This document shows positions 45,354 through 54,383 of a DNA stretch of 64,000 bases, one piece after another. The stretch lies in assembly GCA_965140365.1 (NCBI GenBank), contig OZ223196.1. One strand, given 5' to 3'. Every line of letters begins with the position of its first letter. Position 1 is the first letter of the stretch. Under the pieces are notes generated by a model. That model did not search any database. It was given only the letters and a program-made list of their open reading frames with translations, and had not been told where the DNA came from. The DNA is from Hydrogenovibrio sp965140365. Its GTDB lineage: Bacteria; Pseudomonadota; Gammaproteobacteria; Thiomicrospirales; Thiomicrospiraceae. The translations under genes were made by a program, and so were the position numbers.

Positions 45354-47189
45354 GTGCCAGGTTTGATTCATAAAACAATACGAAAAAGCTGGGTGTGGGG
45401 TGTGTGTTTGGCTGGCGTTTTCCAGTTGACGGCTTGCAGTCAGTTCCCGAAAGAAGAGGCGACGACGCCTGAGAGTACCTCGGTTGAACAACCGACGGAA
45501 GAAGGGGTTTATCAATCTGACGTTGAGACGGAAGCCGTACCGGCCGAAGTGCCGTCCGCCGAAATGGAACCGGACACCATGTATAAAATCATGGTGGGGG
45601 AAATGTTGGTTCAGAAAGGGCAACGAGCGAGTGCCTTTGGTGTCTTGTACCCGGTGGCGATGAAAACCCGCGACCCAGGCCTGGCGGAAAGAGTCTTTCA
45701 GTTGTCGATGGCGACTTATGATTTGAATGCCATTCAGGAGGCGGCTCAGCTCTGGCGGGATGTCTCGCCGGAAAAATCCATGGCCTGGAAGGCGTCTTAT
45801 CTTATTTCGGTTCGGGAAGGCAAGGTCGGCGAGGCACTGGAATATTGGAAGCATTACCAGACCTTATCCGACGTGACACTGGAACAGGATTTGATTGCGA
45901 CGTCCATTCGCGTCACGCAGGCGGCAAAGCCGGAATATGGCTTGGAATTTCTCACCGGTTTAAAAGATTTGTATCCAAATGAGGCCGCCGCTGTATTTGG
46001 CTTGGGAACCGCAGCGGAAGGGTATCAGCAGTATGAGGTGGCGATTCCCAATCTGGAAGAGGCCAGTAAGCGATACAAAAAGCGCTGGAAACAGAACGAA
46101 GACGACTTTACCGCGGAAAAGCTGTATCGCGAATCCAATCACCTGCTGGCGAATGCTTATTTGAAATCGAACCAGGCTTTGCTGGGATTGAAGCGTTTGT
46201 CTCCGTATATTGACGAAAACACCGATGATTGGCTGATGCAGGAACGTTTTGCACGTTTGGAGGTGAAGGCGGGGTATTTTGACGAAGCGGAAAAACGCTA
46301 TTTGCGCATCGTTAAAAATGAGCCGAAAGCCTATACGTCGAAGTTATCGGCGGCGCTGTTGCGATTGGAAAGAAATGATTACGACGGGGCGGACAGTTTG
46401 CTGAAAGATTTGCAGAAGGTGCCGCAGTACCGTTCGACAGCCAATTATTACCTCGGGCTGTCGGCACAGGAGCAAGGTCACCTTGAAGACGCCATTTCTT
46501 ATTATAAGCGTATCAATACCTCCGATTACCTGGTGGACGCTAAATTGCACATCGCGGAAATCGAGTTTTCCAAAATCGGTTTGGACCGTACCATTGAAAA
46601 TTTGGAAGCGATTCAATCTGATCAGCCGGAAGAACAGGTGAAGATTCTGCGTGGTAAGGCGATCTTCTACAATATTGCGGGTGAAAAGCAAAAAGCGATT
46701 AATGAGTATCAGCAAGCGATTGATATTGACGACCAGAGAGCAGACCTTTATTTGATGCAGTCAATGCTGTATTACGACCTGAAACAGTTTGATGCTTATG
46801 AAGAGAATTTGGAAAAAGCTTTGGCCATCAATCCGAATGATGTCGATGCTCTGAACGCGTTGGGGTATTTTTATGTCGAGCAGGGCGGCGACCTGGACCG
46901 TGCTCAGAAGTTACTGGATAAAGCACTGGCGCTGGCCCCAAATCGTTTTTATGTGCTCGACAGCCGGGGTTGGCTAGCCTATCAGCAAGGAAACTATGAA
47001 GAAGCTGAGTCTTATTTAAAACAAGCTTTGGCCATTCAGATGGATGGCGAGGTGTTATTGCACCTGATTCAAACCGAATGGAAGCTTGGCAAAAAAGACG
47101 TGGCGGCCGAGCTTTGGAACGAGCACCATGAGAAATTTCCGGAGAATGAAGCGCTGCAACAGATTTTGCAGAAATTGTCCTCCGAGTAA
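45354..47189 (+). CDS. TPR-repeat lipoprotein
   Basis: 611 residues, GTG start after GGAGAACAG. The signal peptide ends in a lipobox, QLTAC (Cys near residue 28), followed by a Pro/Glu-rich linker, then TPR-type helical pairs throughout, with the clearest repeats at about 440-590 (ALAINPNDVDALNALGYFYVEQ; ALALAPNRFYVLDSRGWLAYQQ). Probably an outer-membrane-anchored scaffold. In Pseudomonas the same position between hemA and lolB-ispE is taken by a TPR protein, so it is likely an orthologue. CCAGGCCTGG at 45675 encodes Pro-Gly-Leu. Confidence 0.88.
   Translation: MPGLIHKTIRKSWVWGVCLAGVFQLTACSQFPKEEATTPESTSVEQPTEEGVYQSDVETEAVPAEVPSAEMEPDTMYKIMVGEMLVQKGQRASAFGVLYPVAMKTRDPGLAERVFQLSMATYDLNAIQEAAQLWRDVSPEKSMAWKASYLISVREGKVGEALEYWKHYQTLSDVTLEQDLIATSIRVTQAAKPEYGLEFLTGLKDLYPNEAAAVFGLGTAAEGYQQYEVAIPNLEEASKRYKKRWKQNEDDFTAEKLYRESNHLLANAYLKSNQALLGLKRLSPYIDENTDDWLMQERFARLEVKAGYFDEAEKRYLRIVKNEPKAYTSKLSAALLRLERNDYDGADSLLKDLQKVPQYRSTANYYLGLSAQEQGHLEDAISYYKRINTSDYLVDAKLHIAEIEFSKIGLDRTIENLEAIQSDQPEEQVKILRGKAIFYNIAGEKQKAINEYQQAIDIDDQRADLYLMQSMLYYDLKQFDAYEENLEKALAINPNDVDALNALGYFYVEQGGDLDRAQKLLDKALALAPNRFYVLDSRGWLAYQQGNYEEAESYLKQALAIQMDGEVLLHLIQTEWKLGKKDVAAELWNEHHEKFPENEALQQILQKLSSE
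45675..45684. repeat. CCAGGCCTGG palindrome in TPR lipoprotein gene
   Basis: Exact copy read as Asp-Pro-Gly-Leu. Confidence 0.95.
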
Positions 47190-47259
47190 TGCGGCGTGAA
47201 TCGCGCTTTGATTCGAAAAGAGGTTTTACTGTTTTGTGAAACTTTTTCTGAAAAAGAGC

Positions 47260-47287
47260 TTGATTTGCGGGAGGGAACATGGATAAT
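47260..47287 (+). promoter_or_regulatory. Promoter of tRNA-Gln (and possibly prs)
   Basis: TTGATT at 47260-47265 and GATAAT at 47282-47287, spacer 16, starting about 30 bases before the tRNA. Confidence 0.65.
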
Positions 47288-47320
47288 ACGCACCTGTCTT
47301 TTATGACAGCGATAAACAGT

Positions 47321-47395
47321 TGGGCTATCGCCAAGCGGTAAGGCAACGGGTTTTGATCCCGTCATGCGCAGGTTCGAATCCTGCTAGCCCAGCCA
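47321..47395 (+). tRNA. tRNA-Gln (anticodon TTG)
   Basis: 75 bases including encoded CCA. Acceptor TGGGCTA pairs with TAGCCCA; anticodon loop TTTTGAT gives TTG; T-arm GGTTCGAATCC. prs starts 66 bases later, as in Pseudomonas. Confidence 0.97.
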
Positions 47396-47460
47396 TTATC
47401 CTATCCCGAATTCTTCAAATCATTTTTTTCCTGGCCTTTCGCCATAGGAGTTGCCTTTCA

Positions 47461-48426
47461 ATGGCTTACAAAAATGTCCGATTATTTGCCGGAAACGCAA
47501 ATGTTAGCCTGGCTGAGAATATCTCCTCCTCTATCGACATCCCCCTTGGAAAAGCAGACGTTGGCCGTTTCAGTGACGGTGAAATCATGGTTCAGATCAA
47601 CGAATCCGTGCGTGGTAAAGACGTCTATGTCCTGCAACCCACTTGTACGCCGGAACCCGCCGTTAATTTGATGGAACTTCTGGTGATGATCGATGCCTTG
47701 AAGCGCGCTTCGGCGAAACGCATCACCGCCGTGGTACCGTATTATGGCTTTGCGCGCCAGGATCGCCGCCCGCATTCGGCTCGTGTGCCGATTACAGCGC
47801 GCTTGGCGGCGGACATGATTACCGTGGCCGGGGCCGACCGTTTGATTACGGTGGACTTGCATGCCGACCAAATTCAAGGCTTTTTCGATATTCCGGTGGA
47901 TAACATTTACGGTTCACCGACACTGGTTGATGATATGCGTGCTTCCGGACACATTGCCGCCGATAAAATGATGGTGGTGTCTCCGGACATGGGCGGTGTG
48001 GTACGGGCTCGCGCCGTAGCGAAAGCGCTTGGCTGTGACATGGCGATTATCGACAAACGACGTCCGAAAGCCAATGTCGCACAAATCATGAACATCATCG
48101 GTGATGTCGAAGGGCGTGACTGTATTCTGGTGGACGACATGGTCGATACCGCTGGAACTTTGTGTAAAGCGGCTCAGGCTTTAAAAGAGCACGGTGCGAA
48201 GAGCGTGACCGCTTATGTGGTGCATGCCGTTTTATCGGGCCCGGCGGTCGAAAACATTAATAACTCTTGCCTGACCGAATTGGTGGTGACGGATACCATT
48301 CCGCTTTCCGCTGACGGCATGGCGTCTGAAAAAATCCGTCGTGTCAGTATTGCCCCGGTGCTGGGTGAGACCATTCGTCGCGTTCACCAAGAAGAATCGG
48401 TTTCCGAATTGATGCCGATTCGTTAA
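47461..48426 (+). CDS. prs: Ribose-phosphate pyrophosphokinase
   Basis: 321 residues from the ATG at 47461 (MAYKNVRLFAGNANVSLAE), chosen because the upstream extension runs through the tRNA. It makes PRPP from ribose 5-phosphate and ATP. VVPYYGFARQDRRPH and the PRPP-binding loop VDDMVDTAGTLCKAA are intact. A palindromic terminator follows. Confidence 0.98.
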   Translation: MAYKNVRLFAGNANVSLAENISSSIDIPLGKADVGRFSDGEIMVQINESVRGKDVYVLQPTCTPEPAVNLMELLVMIDALKRASAKRITAVVPYYGFARQDRRPHSARVPITARLAADMITVAGADRLITVDLHADQIQGFFDIPVDNIYGSPTLVDDMRASGHIAADKMMVVSPDMGGVVRARAVAKALGCDMAIIDKRRPKANVAQIMNIIGDVEGRDCILVDDMVDTAGTLCKAAQALKEHGAKSVTAYVVHAVLSGPAVENINNSCLTELVVTDTIPLSADGMASEKIRRVSIAPVLGETIRRVHQEESVSELMPIR

Positions 48427-48449
48427 AACCACCAGGCCTGGTGGTTTTT
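48425..48449 (+). terminator. prs terminator, 24-bp perfect palindrome
   Basis: CCAGGCCTGG core at 48432-48441, arms AAAACCA / TGGTTTT perfect, plus a fifth T. The inner 22 bases are identical to those at the end of uvrA. Confidence 0.75.
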
Positions 48450-48504
48450 CTATCTAATACTTTGTTTTTTCTGACTTTCCGCTTTAAGTTTCAACAAAAT
48501 TCAG

Positions 48505-48510
48505 TATAAT
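48505..48510 (+). promoter_or_regulatory. -10 box of the rplY promoter
   Basis: TATAAT about 100 bases before rplY; no good -35 is visible. Confidence 0.45.
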
Positions 48511-48609
48511 ACCGCTCTTTGTTTCTGTGCTTGGTCGCGAGCATGGAGTGTTTGAGGATGTCATCCTCTTAATAACGGGTTTATTGCCCGGTTGAATGGA
48601 GTAATGAAA

Positions 48610-49188
48610 ATGAGTCAAGTATGGACTGCAGAACTTCGTACTGAAGAAGGGAAAGGTGCGAGCCGCCGCCTTCGTCATGCGGGGAAAGTGCCTGCCATCA
48701 TCTACGGTGGCGAGCAGGAAGCAAAATCAATCGCATTGGAAAGTCGCGTCATTGAACAGGCGTTGTCTGACGTTGATTTGTATAACACGGTTTTGACTAT
48801 TGAAGGTGCCGGTGACGCTGAAACCTGCGTTATCAAAGATCTTCAGCGTCATCCAGCCACTGGGTTTGTCTCTCACATCGACTTCCAGCGCGCGTCGGAT
48901 TCTTCACGTATCATTAAGCGTGTACCGCTGAATTTTGTCGGTCAAGCGTCTTCACCGGGTGTGAAAATGGGTGGTTTGATGTCATTCATGCAATCCAGCG
49001 TGGAAGTGTCTTGTTTGACTAAAAACCTTCCAACCGCAATTGAAGTTGACGTTTCCGGTTTGGAAGCCGGCACAAACCTACGTTTGTCTCAGCTATCCTT
49101 GCCTGAAGGCGTAGAATTGACTGCTTTGGCACACGGTAATACGGACTATGACCAAGCGGTTGTTGGTATCGGTAAAATCAAGCGTTAA
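48610..49188 (+). CDS. rplY: 50S ribosomal protein L25 (CTC/long form)
   Basis: 192 residues from the ATG at 48610; GGAG lies eight bases upstream, which favours it over the ATG at 48604. 5S rRNA-binding domain at 1-95 (ELRTEEGKGASRRLRHAGKVPAIIYGG) and the C-terminal TL5/CTC beta domain. Longer than E. coli L25 (94), as in most non-enteric gammaproteobacteria. Part of prs-rplY-pth-ychF order. Confidence 0.96.
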   Translation: MSQVWTAELRTEEGKGASRRLRHAGKVPAIIYGGEQEAKSIALESRVIEQALSDVDLYNTVLTIEGAGDAETCVIKDLQRHPATGFVSHIDFQRASDSSRIIKRVPLNFVGQASSPGVKMGGLMSFMQSSVEVSCLTKNLPTAIEVDVSGLEAGTNLRLSQLSLPEGVELTALAHGNTDYDQAVVGIGKIKR

Positions 49189-49219
49189 TTTTTAACGTTA
49201 TTTGTTTGAAAGCCCGCAT

Positions 49220-49798
49220 ATGTCATCTGTAAAGCTCATTGTTGGTCTTGGTAATCCGGGGCAACAGTACGTACAGACTCGGCATAATGCGGGTTTTTGG
49301 TTTGTGGAGGACGTTGCCCGTCAATACGGTGTGCAATTTCGTCCAGAAACCAAATTTTTAGGCGAAGCGGCTCGTGTGCAGTCGTCCGGATTGGATGTCT
49401 GGTTATTGAAGCCGATGACTTTCATGAATCGCAGCGGCCAATCCATTCAGGCCATGGCCAAGTTTTATAAAATCGCCCCGGAAGAAATTCTGGTGGTACA
49501 TGACGAGTTGGATTTGGAACCGGGCGTGGCGCGCTTGAAAAAAGGCGGCGGTCACGGCGGGCATAACGGCCTGCGCGATACCATTGCCGCGCTCGGTACA
49601 AAAGAGTTTCAACGTTTGCGGTTGGGAATCGGCCATCCCGGCAGCAGTAAACAGGTTGTCGATTATGTGCTCAAGGCACCGTCGAAAACCGAATTGGCCG
49701 CCATTGAAAACGCCGTGGATGAAGCCGGGCGGGTTTTGCCGGACATTCTGGACGGCAACATGGAAAAAGCCATGAATCGGTTGCACACGGCCACCTGA
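49220..49798 (+). CDS. pth: Peptidyl-tRNA hydrolase
   Basis: 192 residues from the ATG at 49220. Frees tRNA from abortive peptidyl-tRNA. GLGNPGQQYVQTRHNAGFWFV (catalytic His in TRHN), MTFMNRSGQS and HDELDLEPG are intact, as is GGGHGGHNGLRD. Confidence 0.97.
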   Translation: MSSVKLIVGLGNPGQQYVQTRHNAGFWFVEDVARQYGVQFRPETKFLGEAARVQSSGLDVWLLKPMTFMNRSGQSIQAMAKFYKIAPEEILVVHDELDLEPGVARLKKGGGHGGHNGLRDTIAALGTKEFQRLRLGIGHPGSSKQVVDYVLKAPSKTELAAIENAVDEAGRVLPDILDGNMEKAMNRLHTAT

Positions 49799-49860
49799 TT
49801 CAGCGCGCAAAAACATTCAAATCATATTAATAAAGTTAACTTTGGGTTCAGGAGACAAAC

Positions 49861-50952
49861 ATGGGAATTAAGTGCGGAATTGTGGGGTTACCGAATGTCG
49901 GGAAATCAACCTTATTTAATGCGCTGACCAACGCCGGCATCGAATCGGCCAATTATCCGTTCTGTACGATTGAACCCAATGTCGGTGTGGTGCCGGTACC
50001 GGATGAGCGCGAACAGGCGTTGGCCGAAATCGTCAACCCGGAGCGCGTGTTGTCTGCCACGGTCGATTTTATGGACATCGCCGGTCTAGTGGAAGGGGCT
50101 TCCAAAGGGGAAGGCTTGGGGAACAAGTTCCTGGCCAATATCCGTGAAACCGATGCTATCGTTCAAGTGGTGCGTTGTTTTGAAAACGACGACATTGTGC
50201 ATGTGGCCGGTAAGGTTAATCCATTGGCTGATATTGAAATTATCAATATGGAATTGACGTTGGCCGACATGGAGTCGTTGGAAAAAGCCGCCGAAAAACA
50301 GAAAAAACTGGGTAAAAGCGGTAATAAAGAAGCGCAAACCAAGCAAGCGCTCTTCGAACGCGTTTTGGCGGAAATTGAAGACGGTAAGTTAGTGCGTTTG
50401 GTGGATACAACCGATGACGAAAAAGCGATGTTGCGCGATTTGCATTTATTGACCATCAAGCCAATGATGTATATCGCCAACGTCAATGAAGACGGTTTTG
50501 AAAATAATACCATGTTGGACGAGGTGCGTGCTTTGGCCGCTGAGCAAGGTGCGATTGTCGTGCCGGTTTGTGCCGAAATCGAGGCCGAAATCGCTGAGTT
50601 GGATGACGATGAAAAAGCCGACTTCCTACAAGAAATGGGGTTGGAAGAACCGGGTTTGAACCGCGTGATTCGTGCCGCCTATGAACTGTTGGGCTTGCAA
50701 ACCTATTTCACCGCCGGTGTGAAAGAAGTACGTGCCTGGACCGTGAAAAAAGGCGCGACCGCCCCGCAAGCCGCGGGCGTGATCCACACGGATTTTGAAA
50801 AAGGTTTCATTCGCGCCGAAGTCACCGCCTACACCGATTTTATCGAGCACAAAGGCGATTCCGGTGCCAAGGCGGCGGGCAAACAACGTCTTGAAGGCAA
50901 GGAATACATCGTCAAAGATGGCGATGTCATGCACTTCCGATTCAATGTCTAA
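49861..50952 (+). CDS. ychF: Redox-regulated ATPase YchF
   Basis: 363 residues. Obg-family fold but binds ATP (NxxE in place of NKxD). G1 GLPNVGKSTLFNAL, G3 DIAGLVEGASKGEG, C-terminal TGS domain ending VKDGDVMHFRFNV. Associates with ribosomes. Follows pth as in most proteobacteria. A perfect palindrome starts at its stop codon. Confidence 0.97.
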   Translation: MGIKCGIVGLPNVGKSTLFNALTNAGIESANYPFCTIEPNVGVVPVPDEREQALAEIVNPERVLSATVDFMDIAGLVEGASKGEGLGNKFLANIRETDAIVQVVRCFENDDIVHVAGKVNPLADIEIINMELTLADMESLEKAAEKQKKLGKSGNKEAQTKQALFERVLAEIEDGKLVRLVDTTDDEKAMLRDLHLLTIKPMMYIANVNEDGFENNTMLDEVRALAAEQGAIVVPVCAEIEAEIAELDDDEKADFLQEMGLEEPGLNRVIRAAYELLGLQTYFTAGVKEVRAWTVKKGATAPQAAGVIHTDFEKGFIRAEVTAYTDFIEHKGDSGAKAAGKQRLEGKEYIVKDGDVMHFRFNV

Positions 50953-50974
50953 AATCGCCAGGCCTGGCGATTTT
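50951..50974 (+). terminator. ychF terminator, 24-bp perfect palindrome
   Basis: CCAGGCCTGG core at 50958-50967, arms AAAATCG / CGATTTT, no mismatches; it overlaps the ychF stop. Confidence 0.7.
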
Positions 50975-51006
50975 GGCAAAAGCTTCATAAAAGTGTCAAC
51001 AGGCAG

Positions 51007-51034
51007 TTGACATGGCGTCTAAAAATTCTATAAT
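51007..51034 (+). promoter_or_regulatory. Consensus sigma-70 promoter of tRNA-Met
   Basis: TTGACA at 51007-51012 and TATAAT at 51029-51034, both exact, spacer 16. Confidence 0.93.
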
Positions 51035-51049
51035 ACGCCAATCTTTTTT

Positions 51050-51126
51050 GGCTACATAGCTCAGCTGGTTAGAGCACATCACTCATAATGATGGGGTCCC
51101 AGGTTCAAATCCCGGTGTAGCCACCA
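51050..51126 (+). tRNA. Elongator tRNA-Met (anticodon CAT)
   Basis: 77 bases with encoded CCA. Acceptor GGCTACA pairs with TGTAGCC; anticodon loop CTCATAA. It matches the E. coli elongator tRNA-Met over most of its length, and starts with a paired G, so it is not the initiator. Confidence 0.96.
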
Positions 51127-51136
51127 CTTATTTCCA

Positions 51137-51163
51137 AAAGCCCGCTTTCTTGCGGGCTTTTTT
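51137..51163 (+). terminator. tRNA-Met terminator
   Basis: Stem AAAAGCCCGC / GCGGGCTTTT with a six-base loop and T run. Confidence 0.93.
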
Positions 51164-51311
51164 ATTTCTGCCCTATTTGAAATACTCTTACAAGTATTTA
51201 TACTTAATCTACTTAATCCTTTATTGGAAGGCAGGGTCATGAAAACGTCATTTTGTTTTATGGATAAGTTGCTATAGTAGTTTGCTTTTGAAAGAAGGGC
51301 TTAAGTTCCTT

Positions 51312-51338
51312 TTGTTTGCGTTTTTAATAGAGTATAAT
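51312..51338 (+). promoter_or_regulatory. Probable promoter of the gsp operon
   Basis: TTGTTT at 51312-51317 and TATAAT at 51333-51338, spacer 15, about 50 bases before gspC. Confidence 0.5.
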
Positions 51339-51390
51339 TAATTTTTTATTAATGGTTATTATTCTCATTTGATGGAGTTGGACAATCGTA

Positions 51391-52233
51391 TTGATACCTC
51401 GTTTTAACTCGGCGTTTTCCGTTCCAAAAATCCGTTCTGTGTTGCAGTGGTTTCTGTTTATTGTGCTGGCCTGGCTGTTAGGTGCATTGATCGCAAACCA
51501 GTTTAGCCGCGTAGAACCGCCATCATTGCCGTTGCTTAAAAACGGGGCTCAGGCCACTAAGGTGAACGGTCAACCGTCGTTTTTATTTGGTGATTTTAAA
51601 GCGGTCTTGGATCAAGAAGGCGAAGCGGCGGCGAATTTAGACGCGTTAAAGGAAACGAGGCTTAACCTCAAATTGGTAGGGGTGATCGATTATCCGAATC
51701 GTGGCTTGGCTTTGATTCAGCGAGGCGGCAAAAGTGAAGTTTATGGTGTGGGTGACGAGATTCAATCAGGAGTCACCTTATTAAATGTATTGGGTGATCA
51801 AGTCGTGATTTTAAATCGCGGCGCGCAAGAAAGGCTGGTTTTGGAGGGCTTGAATAACCAATTGCTTCAATCTTCAAACAAGCCCCAAACTCCTCATGAC
51901 AACAGGGCCTCAACCCCAACGATGCGTTTGACCGAAATTGGCCGGCAACTCAAACGCTCACCCATGTCGATTTCCCAATATTTACGGTTTGAACCGATCA
52001 ACCAGGGCGGCAAATGGGTGGCGGTTAAAATCTGGTCGAAATCGGATCAAGCCTTATTCCGTTCGCTTGGGTTTGAGGAGGGGGATCGGGTGACATTAAT
52101 TAATGGTAAAACGATCAACGAAATGGCCAAAAATCCAGCCCTGTGGCGAGAATTTTTGAATGAAAGCAAAATGGATTTGACGGTTGAACGCAATGGTGTG
52201 CCGGAAACCGTGGCGGTTCAGTTCGGCAGTTAA
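51391..52233 (+). CDS. gspC: Type II secretion protein GspC
   Basis: 280 residues from a TTG (the only start before the membrane helix; GGAG is 13 bases upstream). One helix (residues about 18-38), then the homology-region domain that contacts secretin GspD (LNLKLVGVIDYPNRGLALIQ), and a C-terminal PDZ domain (SDQALFRSLGFEEGDRVTLINGK). It links the inner-membrane platform to the secretin. First gene of the gsp operon. Confidence 0.92.
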   Translation: MIPRFNSAFSVPKIRSVLQWFLFIVLAWLLGALIANQFSRVEPPSLPLLKNGAQATKVNGQPSFLFGDFKAVLDQEGEAAANLDALKETRLNLKLVGVIDYPNRGLALIQRGGKSEVYGVGDEIQSGVTLLNVLGDQVVILNRGAQERLVLEGLNNQLLQSSNKPQTPHDNRASTPTMRLTEIGRQLKRSPMSISQYLRFEPINQGGKWVAVKIWSKSDQALFRSLGFEEGDRVTLINGKTINEMAKNPALWREFLNESKMDLTVERNGVPETVAVQFGS

Positions 52234-52249
52234 GGTACAAATACGATTT

Positions 52250-54382
52250 ATGAATGATACGAAACATACGCTGAAGTTCAGCACAGCCCTGATGGTCGCT
52301 TTGGCCTTAAACCTCCTTTGGATGCCAAAGTTGATGGCAGCAGACGAGACGCCGAACAAAGCCGCAACCTTAAAGCAAAACTTTCAAAACGTCGATATTA
52401 AAACGGTGATTGAAGCCGTTGCGAAATTGACCGGCAAAAATTTTATTATCGATCCGCGGGTCAAAGGCAAGGTGACACTGATTGCGCCGGAACCGATGCC
52501 GCCGGAAGCCCTCTACGAAACCCTGTTGTCGATTTTACGCGTGCACGATTATGTAGCGGTGCCGGGTGAAACCGCGATTCGGATTATTCCGGCCAATTTG
52601 GCGCGGGATCAGGTGCCTTATGAAAAACGTAAACAATTCGAGACCGATGACTGGGTAACGGAAGTTCTGAAAGTGAAGCATGTTTCGGCCACGAAGCTGG
52701 TGGCGGTGTTGCGCCCTTTAGTCGCGCGTGAAGGTCATTTGGTCGCGCTTCAAGACAGTAACCGTTTGATTGTGACTGACAGCCGTGCCAACCTGAAACG
52801 TATTAAAAGTATTTTAGCGCGTGTCGATGTCTCGCCAACGGCCAGTTATGAAGTGGTTTCCATCAAAAACGGGTCGGCGGAAGAGATGGTGCGTAGCTTG
52901 AAGAATTTATTGCCGGAAAGCGCTAATGGTCGAAATTTGAAAATGAATTTTGATGAGCGTTCCAATCGAATTATTCTGGCGGGTGATGCCGAGCAACGTT
53001 TAGCAATGCGAGCCTTGATTGCGGAATTGGATGTGCCGGTTGAATCGTCTGGGCGGGTTCAGGTGGTGTATTTGCGATATGCCAAAGCGGAAGATTTGGT
53101 ACCGGTGTTAAAGAAGTTGGCAACCAATGAATCTTTGTTGAACAGCGTTGCCGGGCTGGAAGGTCAGCCAGCGGGCGGGGCGCAAAAAGCCACGCCGATG
53201 CAAGTCTCTAATTTGGACAAAAGCGCCTTGGAAGAGCGCATCAGTATTGAAGCCGATGAACGAACCAACTCCGTTATTATTAGTGCGCCACCACCGATTG
53301 TGACGGCCTTGAAAGGGGTGGTGAAAGAGCTGGATATTCGTCGTGCCCAGGTTTTAATCGAAGCGATCTTGGTAGAAGTAACGGAATCTAAGCAGGCCGA
53401 ACTCGGAGTTGACTGGGTTGCGAATGGGCCAAACGGTGTCGGCTTAATTAACTTTTCCGGCACCATTCCAACTCTGGTAGCCAATGCGGGGAATCCGGCA
53501 GCGCAAGCCAGTGCCATTGGCATCGGGGCTACCGCAGCGATGGGGGAAATCAGCGCCAATAACCAGGGGTGGGGCGCGCTGATTCGAGCTTTAAACAGCG
53601 ACAATCAGGCTAATGTCTTGGCGACACCGACTCTGTTGACTTTGGACAATGAAGAAGCTGAAATTATTGTCGGTAAGGAAGTGCCGTTTCAAACCGGTAG
53701 CTATACCACCAACAGCAGTGGTTCCAGCAACCCTTTTACCACGGTGGAGCGTCAGGAAGTTGGTTTGAAGCTGAAAATCAAACCGCAAATCAATGAAGGG
53801 GATGAAGTGTTCCTGGAAGTGGATCAGGAATTGTCCAGCGTCTTGCCGGCCGATGGGGCCGTGGATTTGCAGACATCCAAGCGCCAGATTAAAACCAATA
53901 TTATTGTCGGTGACGGCAAGATGATTGTATTAGGAGGCTTGCTGGACGAACGTGAAACCGAAGTTACGTCAAAAATACCAGGCCTGGGCGATATTCCGCT
54001 TTTGGGTGGTCTGTTTCGTTCCAAGCAAAATAAGCGTGAAAAAGTGAACCTGATGATTTTCTTACGGACGGTTATCGTCAAAAATAACCGGATGGGCGAC
54101 TATTACAGTAATAAAAAATACAATATCTTACGTGAGTCACAAAACCGTATTCTCGAAAAAGACTCGGAAATGCTGGAAGGCTTGAAGCCGCGCATGCCGA
54201 CTCTGAAACAGTGGGAAAATATGGATCCGGCGACGCCTTATGGTCATGATGAACCGACGCCAAAAGCCTCTGGAAAACCAACTAAAAAGCCCCCCGCGGA
54301 ATCGTCTGAAGCCTTCGAGTCCGAAGAAGCCTCAGAGATGATTGATACCGAGCCGTTCCATGACGAACTATTAGGATTCTAA
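52250..54382 (+). CDS. gspD: Type II secretion secretin GspD
   Basis: 710 residues from the ATG at 52250; a longer frame overlaps gspC. Signal peptide ends LMAAD. N0-N3 domains (QNVDIKTVIEAVAKLTGKNFIIDPRVKG onward), then the secretin core with IPGLGDIPLLGGLF. Forms the outer-membrane channel. The C-terminal S domain is Pro/Glu-rich. CCAGGCCTGG at 53978 encodes Pro-Gly-Leu of the conserved PGLGDIP motif. Confidence 0.97.
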   Translation: MNDTKHTLKFSTALMVALALNLLWMPKLMAADETPNKAATLKQNFQNVDIKTVIEAVAKLTGKNFIIDPRVKGKVTLIAPEPMPPEALYETLLSILRVHDYVAVPGETAIRIIPANLARDQVPYEKRKQFETDDWVTEVLKVKHVSATKLVAVLRPLVAREGHLVALQDSNRLIVTDSRANLKRIKSILARVDVSPTASYEVVSIKNGSAEEMVRSLKNLLPESANGRNLKMNFDERSNRIILAGDAEQRLAMRALIAELDVPVESSGRVQVVYLRYAKAEDLVPVLKKLATNESLLNSVAGLEGQPAGGAQKATPMQVSNLDKSALEERISIEADERTNSVIISAPPPIVTALKGVVKELDIRRAQVLIEAILVEVTESKQAELGVDWVANGPNGVGLINFSGTIPTLVANAGNPAAQASAIGIGATAAMGEISANNQGWGALIRALNSDNQANVLATPTLLTLDNEEAEIIVGKEVPFQTGSYTTNSSGSSNPFTTVERQEVGLKLKIKPQINEGDEVFLEVDQELSSVLPADGAVDLQTSKRQIKTNIIVGDGKMIVLGGLLDERETEVTSKIPGLGDIPLLGGLFRSKQNKREKVNLMIFLRTVIVKNNRMGDYYSNKKYNILRESQNRILEKDSEMLEGLKPRMPTLKQWENMDPATPYGHDEPTPKASGKPTKKPPAESSEAFESEEASEMIDTEPFHDELLGF
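53978..53987. repeat. CCAGGCCTGG palindrome in gspD
   Basis: Exact copy, coding for the Pro-Gly-Leu of a conserved secretin motif. Confidence 0.95.
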
Positions 54383-54383
54383 G

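Noticed and set aside
51050..51126. tRNA-Met as initiator or tRNA-Ile (CAT)
   Set aside because: Paired first acceptor base rules out the initiator, and the body follows elongator tRNA-Met closely.
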